DNA of 36,579 bases from BD1-7 clade bacterium (lineage in GTDB: Bacteria > Pseudomonadota > Gammaproteobacteria > Pseudomonadales > DT-91): positions 54,948 through 91,526 of the forward strand of contig CACSIN010000029.1 in the NCBI GenBank assembly GCA_902705835.1, in the 5' to 3' direction. The position numbers were made by a program, and so were the translations under genes. Positions 34,221-36,579 of the stretch are shown piece after piece. Under the pieces are notes generated by a model. It searched no databases. It saw only the letters and a program-made list of their open reading frames with translations, and was not told the DNA's origin. The first letter of the stretch is position 1. Each line of letters opens with the position of its first letter.

Positions 34221-35185
34221 GTTTGTAGCGTTGTCGAAGGCAGCTCTTCAAACAACATTCGGTAGTCACGAGCAAAACGCCCAAACTCCAAAAAACCCCA
34301 ACGCAACGCAACATCAGATACCAACAGATTTGCTCCGAATCCAACCATTAGATCGCATCGAGCACCGTTTAGGCGCACCAGCTTCAAATACCGTACTGGC
34401 GTGATATTCAGGTACTCCTTAAAGCCGTATTCAAGACTACGCTCGCTCAATCCTGCAATGGCACACAACTCGGGAATCGTCGGTAATTCCGCAGCGTGCT
34501 CTCGAAGATAATCAATAACTCGATGCACCCCCTGCAAACGACGACTGGGCGATTTGAGTGTTTCCTGCAGATCTGCAGTGGGCGCAAGCACTTTCAGCGT
34601 TAACGAAAAAAGATCTGCCGCCAGTGCCTTTCTGGCTTGATGGCACTGTAGGGCATCTGCATGGTCAACCGTATATTGAAGAATGCGGGAGACCCCGTGA
34701 TTAAACGTTTTAAGGGCTTGAGGGTCGGTACTCTTTACTTGGCTGGCGATCCACTGATCAGGACAAGAGCGTTGGCATAAGTCGTCAAACTGACGCATAA
34801 ATGCCTCACGTTCGTAAACGACGGCAATGTAATCTAGAGAATGCTGAAAAGAAATATCCCAATTTCCGCCTGTCGCCTGAATGATGGCGTTATTTCTGCC
34901 ATCTTCCGCACAAAATCGGTAATCGTCGTCGTCTGAAAGAATAGTACCGAAGGGCAAGAATGCATCACCCGGTGCCGCCACAATACGCGCACCAACATTG
35001 ATTTTCTCGCGCATCAAATGCACTGAATCGAGGTTAACCTCGTTTAGCTTCCCTGCCAATGTTCCGGCGCGCAATTGCGTATATTGGCGATTTTTTTGCC
35101 GATGAAACTGTGCCAGCTCTTCGATGCTGTTCGTCTCAATTTTCCGGATTGGCTCGGCAATATTATTGTTTTGCGGAATCTGCAT
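34211..35185 (-). CDS. AraC-family transcriptional regulator
   Basis: The start at 35185 (MQIPQNNNIAEPIRKIE) has AAGGGGGG nine bases upstream; a TTG at 35194 would add three residues. The 324-residue protein has an N-terminal sensor region (about 1-215) with no named motif and a C-terminal double HTH (about 225-322). The latter has YLREHAAELPTIPELCAIAG, LSERSLEYGFKEYLNITPVR and YLKLVRLNGARCDL, followed by the second helix pair DVALRWGFLEFGRFARDYRM. The layout resembles the AraC subfamily with cupin-like sensor. It is divergent from the alkylsulfatase gene, so it may activate it, and convergent with the symporter. Confidence 0.9.
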   Translation of the reverse strand: MQIPQNNNIAEPIRKIETNSIEELAQFHRQKNRQYTQLRAGTLAGKLNEVNLDSVHLMREKINVGARIVAAPGDAFLPFGTILSDDDDYRFCAEDGRNNAIIQATGGNWDISFQHSLDYIAVVYEREAFMRQFDDLCQRSCPDQWIASQVKSTDPQALKTFNHGVSRILQYTVDHADALQCHQARKALAADLFSLTLKVLAPTADLQETLKSPSRRLQGVHRVIDYLREHAAELPTIPELCAIAGLSERSLEYGFKEYLNITPVRYLKLVRLNGARCDLMVGFGANLLVSDVALRWGFLEFGRFARDYRMLFEELPSTTLQTQY

Positions 35186-35259
35186 ACCCCACAACCCCCC
35201 TTGTTGTTAAGTTGCACTTGCTGAAATTTGCCCAAAAACAGCGCAACCGGGTAAGACAA

Positions 35260-35279
35260 GTTTAACCTATCGGTTAAAC
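35260..35279. promoter_or_regulatory. Perfect 8-4-8 dyad between AraC regulator and alkylsulfatase genes
   Basis: GTTTAACC (35260-35267), TATC, GGTTAAAC (35272-35279) is a perfect inverted repeat in the divergent intergenic region. A second, weaker pair TCTGTC (35329-35334) and GACAGA (35346-35351) is nearer the sulfatase gene. Full symmetry is more usual for TetR- or LysR-like dimers than for AraC proteins, so the binding protein is uncertain. Confidence 0.55.
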
Positions 35280-35421
35280 ACAAGACAGATCACACACCGG
35301 TTGATACAACGATATTGTGACATTTTCGTCTGTCAAAACACGTTAGACAGATGAGGGGTATTTCGTGCCCGAAAGCTTAACCGACACAATTGCCATTCAG
35401 TTTTAATAAGGGATATATGTA

Positions 35422-36579
35422 ATGAAGCTCAACCTGATTGCCGTCTGTGTCTCTGCGTTCGTGCTGTCATCAGCATGCACAGCTGACGGTCATGACACCT
35501 CCGCAGAACCTAAACCTGCCAGTGAATTCACACAGAAAGCTAACGCTGATGTGAAGCAAGCCCTGCCATTTTCAGACAAAACCGATTTTGAAAACGCCAC
35601 ACGCGGATTTCTTGCCAAACCTGACACACTGACTATCAAAAACGCCGATGATCAGGTTGTTTGGGATCTCGAGCAATACAAAACCTACATCAGCACCGAC
35701 AAAGCGTCACCGGATACCGTTAACCCGAGCTTGTGGCGTAATGCCCAGCTGAACATGGAATATGGTTTATTCGAAGTTATGGACGGTATCTATCAGGTTC
35801 GCGGCTACGATCTCTCTAACATTACTTTCGTGCGCGGCAAAAAAGGCTGGATCGTTTTTGACCCCCTGATCAGCCCTGAGACAGCAAAAGCGGCAAAAGA
35901 ATTGTTAGATAAACAGTTTGGCGAACGCCCAGTAACTGCTGTTATCTACAGCCACAGCCACTTGGATCACTTCGGTGGCGTACGCGGTATCGTTGACGAA
36001 GAAGACGTTAAGAAAGGCAAGGTTAAGATTATTGCCTCTGAAGGCTTCACCGAGCACGCGGTTTCAGAAAACGTTATCGCCGGTAACGCCATGGGCCGTC
36101 GCGCGGTTTACATGTACGGTTCTTTGCTGCCGCGTAACCCCCAAGGAGGCGTTAATGGTGGCTTGGGTCAAACGACTTCTACTGGCCAAGGTAGCTTGAT
36201 CGCACCAACTGATTACATCACCGAAACCGGTCAGAAGATGAAAGTTGACGGCGTTGAGATGGTATTCCAGTTCACACCGGGTACTGAAGCACCGACCGAG
36301 ATGAACACCTGGTTCCCGAAAATGAAAGCCTTATGGATGGCCGAGAACTCGACCAACACTATGCATAACGTGCTGACATTGCGTGGCGCAAAAGTTCGTG
36401 ATCCATTGATCTGGGCTGCTTACCTGAATGAAACCATTGAGATGTGGGGTGACGATGCCCAAGTGAAATTCCAATCACACCATTGGCCAGTATGGGAAAG
36501 CGATAAAATCGTCGACTACTTGAAAAAGCAGCGTGACATCTATAAGTACATTCACGACCAATCTGTTCGCCTGATGAAC
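35422..36579 (+). CDS. Alkylsulfatase, SdsA1-like metallo-beta-lactamase fold (partial, 386 residues)
   Basis: The frame opens at an ATG (35422) after AAGGGATATATGTA and is still open at the window edge, so the C-terminus is missing. Residues 1-19 are a signal peptide ending LSSAC; the cysteine at 19 could be a lipid anchor, though the lipobox is not ideal. The zinc motif YSHSHLDHFGG is at 176-186. His178, His180, Asp182, His183, Glu289 (PGTEAP), Glu308 (AENST) and His353 (SHHWPVWE) match the SdsA1 zinc ligands with a constant offset of nine. LRGAKVRDPLIWAAYLNETI is also typical. The enzyme releases sulfate from primary alkyl sulfates such as dodecyl sulfate. A divergent AraC-type gene may regulate it. 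A short ORF in another frame (35975-36199) is a shadow. Confidence 0.94.
   Translation, partial: MKLNLIAVCVSAFVLSSACTADGHDTSAEPKPASEFTQKANADVKQALPFSDKTDFENATRGFLAKPDTLTIKNADDQVVWDLEQYKTYISTDKASPDTVNPSLWRNAQLNMEYGLFEVMDGIYQVRGYDLSNITFVRGKKGWIVFDPLISPETAKAAKELLDKQFGERPVTAVIYSHSHLDHFGGVRGIVDEEDVKKGKVKIIASEGFTEHAVSENVIAGNAMGRRAVYMYGSLLPRNPQGGVNGGLGQTTSTGQGSLIAPTDYITETGQKMKVDGVEMVFQFTPGTEAPTEMNTWFPKMKALWMAENSTNTMHNVLTLRGAKVRDPLIWAAYLNETIEMWGDDAQVKFQSHHWPVWESDKIVDYLKKQRDIYKYIHDQSVRLMN

Overview
The window looks like a marine or halophilic gammaproteobacterium, probably Oceanospirillales-like. The evidence is an ectoine operon with its own MarR-type regulator and aspartokinase, a Vibrio vps-like exopolysaccharide export module, CcoG, and a periplasmic-type alkylsulfatase. 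No rRNA, tRNA, CRISPR array, transposase or integrase was recognised. Every identification is by reading motifs; no database search was run.

Region 1 (1-13873, minus strand) is a Wzx/Wzy-type exopolysaccharide or capsule locus. In transcription order it encodes an outer-membrane beta-barrel, a small Wza-like export protein, a Wzc-like tyrosine autokinase, a VpsP-like protein, WecB and WecC (UDP-GlcNAc to UDP-ManNAc to UDP-ManNAcA), a Wzx-like flippase, a Wzy-like polymerase, a GT4 glycosyltransferase, a heparinase II/III-like lyase and the start of a WbuB-like glycosyltransferase that runs off the left edge. The part below about 6.3 kb is visibly more AT-rich than the rest, and two of its genes carry G8 tracts.

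Region 2 (13874-16989) begins with a 518-bp divergent intergenic region holding several hairpins on the leader side of the exopolysaccharide operon. On the plus strand follow a secreted Ala-rich protein built of eleven 15-residue repeats, a strong terminator, and an O-antigen ligase/polymerase-family membrane protein.

Region 3 (17116-20833) has a MocR-type (GntR plus aminotransferase) regulator flanked by two different sets of direct repeats, two small unrecognised genes, and convergent ccoG.

Region 4 (21067-27504, minus) is one 2145-codon gene. Its cysteine-free product has a segment resembling the pore-forming/translocation region of clostridial TcdA/TcdB, then a PA14-like domain and repeated beta-rich segments. 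No glycosyltransferase domain or secretion genes are visible. It is the most unusual gene here.

Region 5 (27666-32975) is the ectoine system: ectR (minus) divergent from ectA-ectB-sORF-ectC-ask (plus). A 57-codon ORF and a terminator-like hairpin lie between ectB and ectC. A consensus-like promoter and two dyads lie between ectR and ectA.

Region 6 (33372-36579) has a bile acid:sodium symporter-family transporter, a convergent AraC-family regulator whose 3' end overlaps it by 10 bp, and, divergent from the regulator, a truncated SdsA1-like alkylsulfatase. A perfect 8-4-8 dyad sits between the last two.
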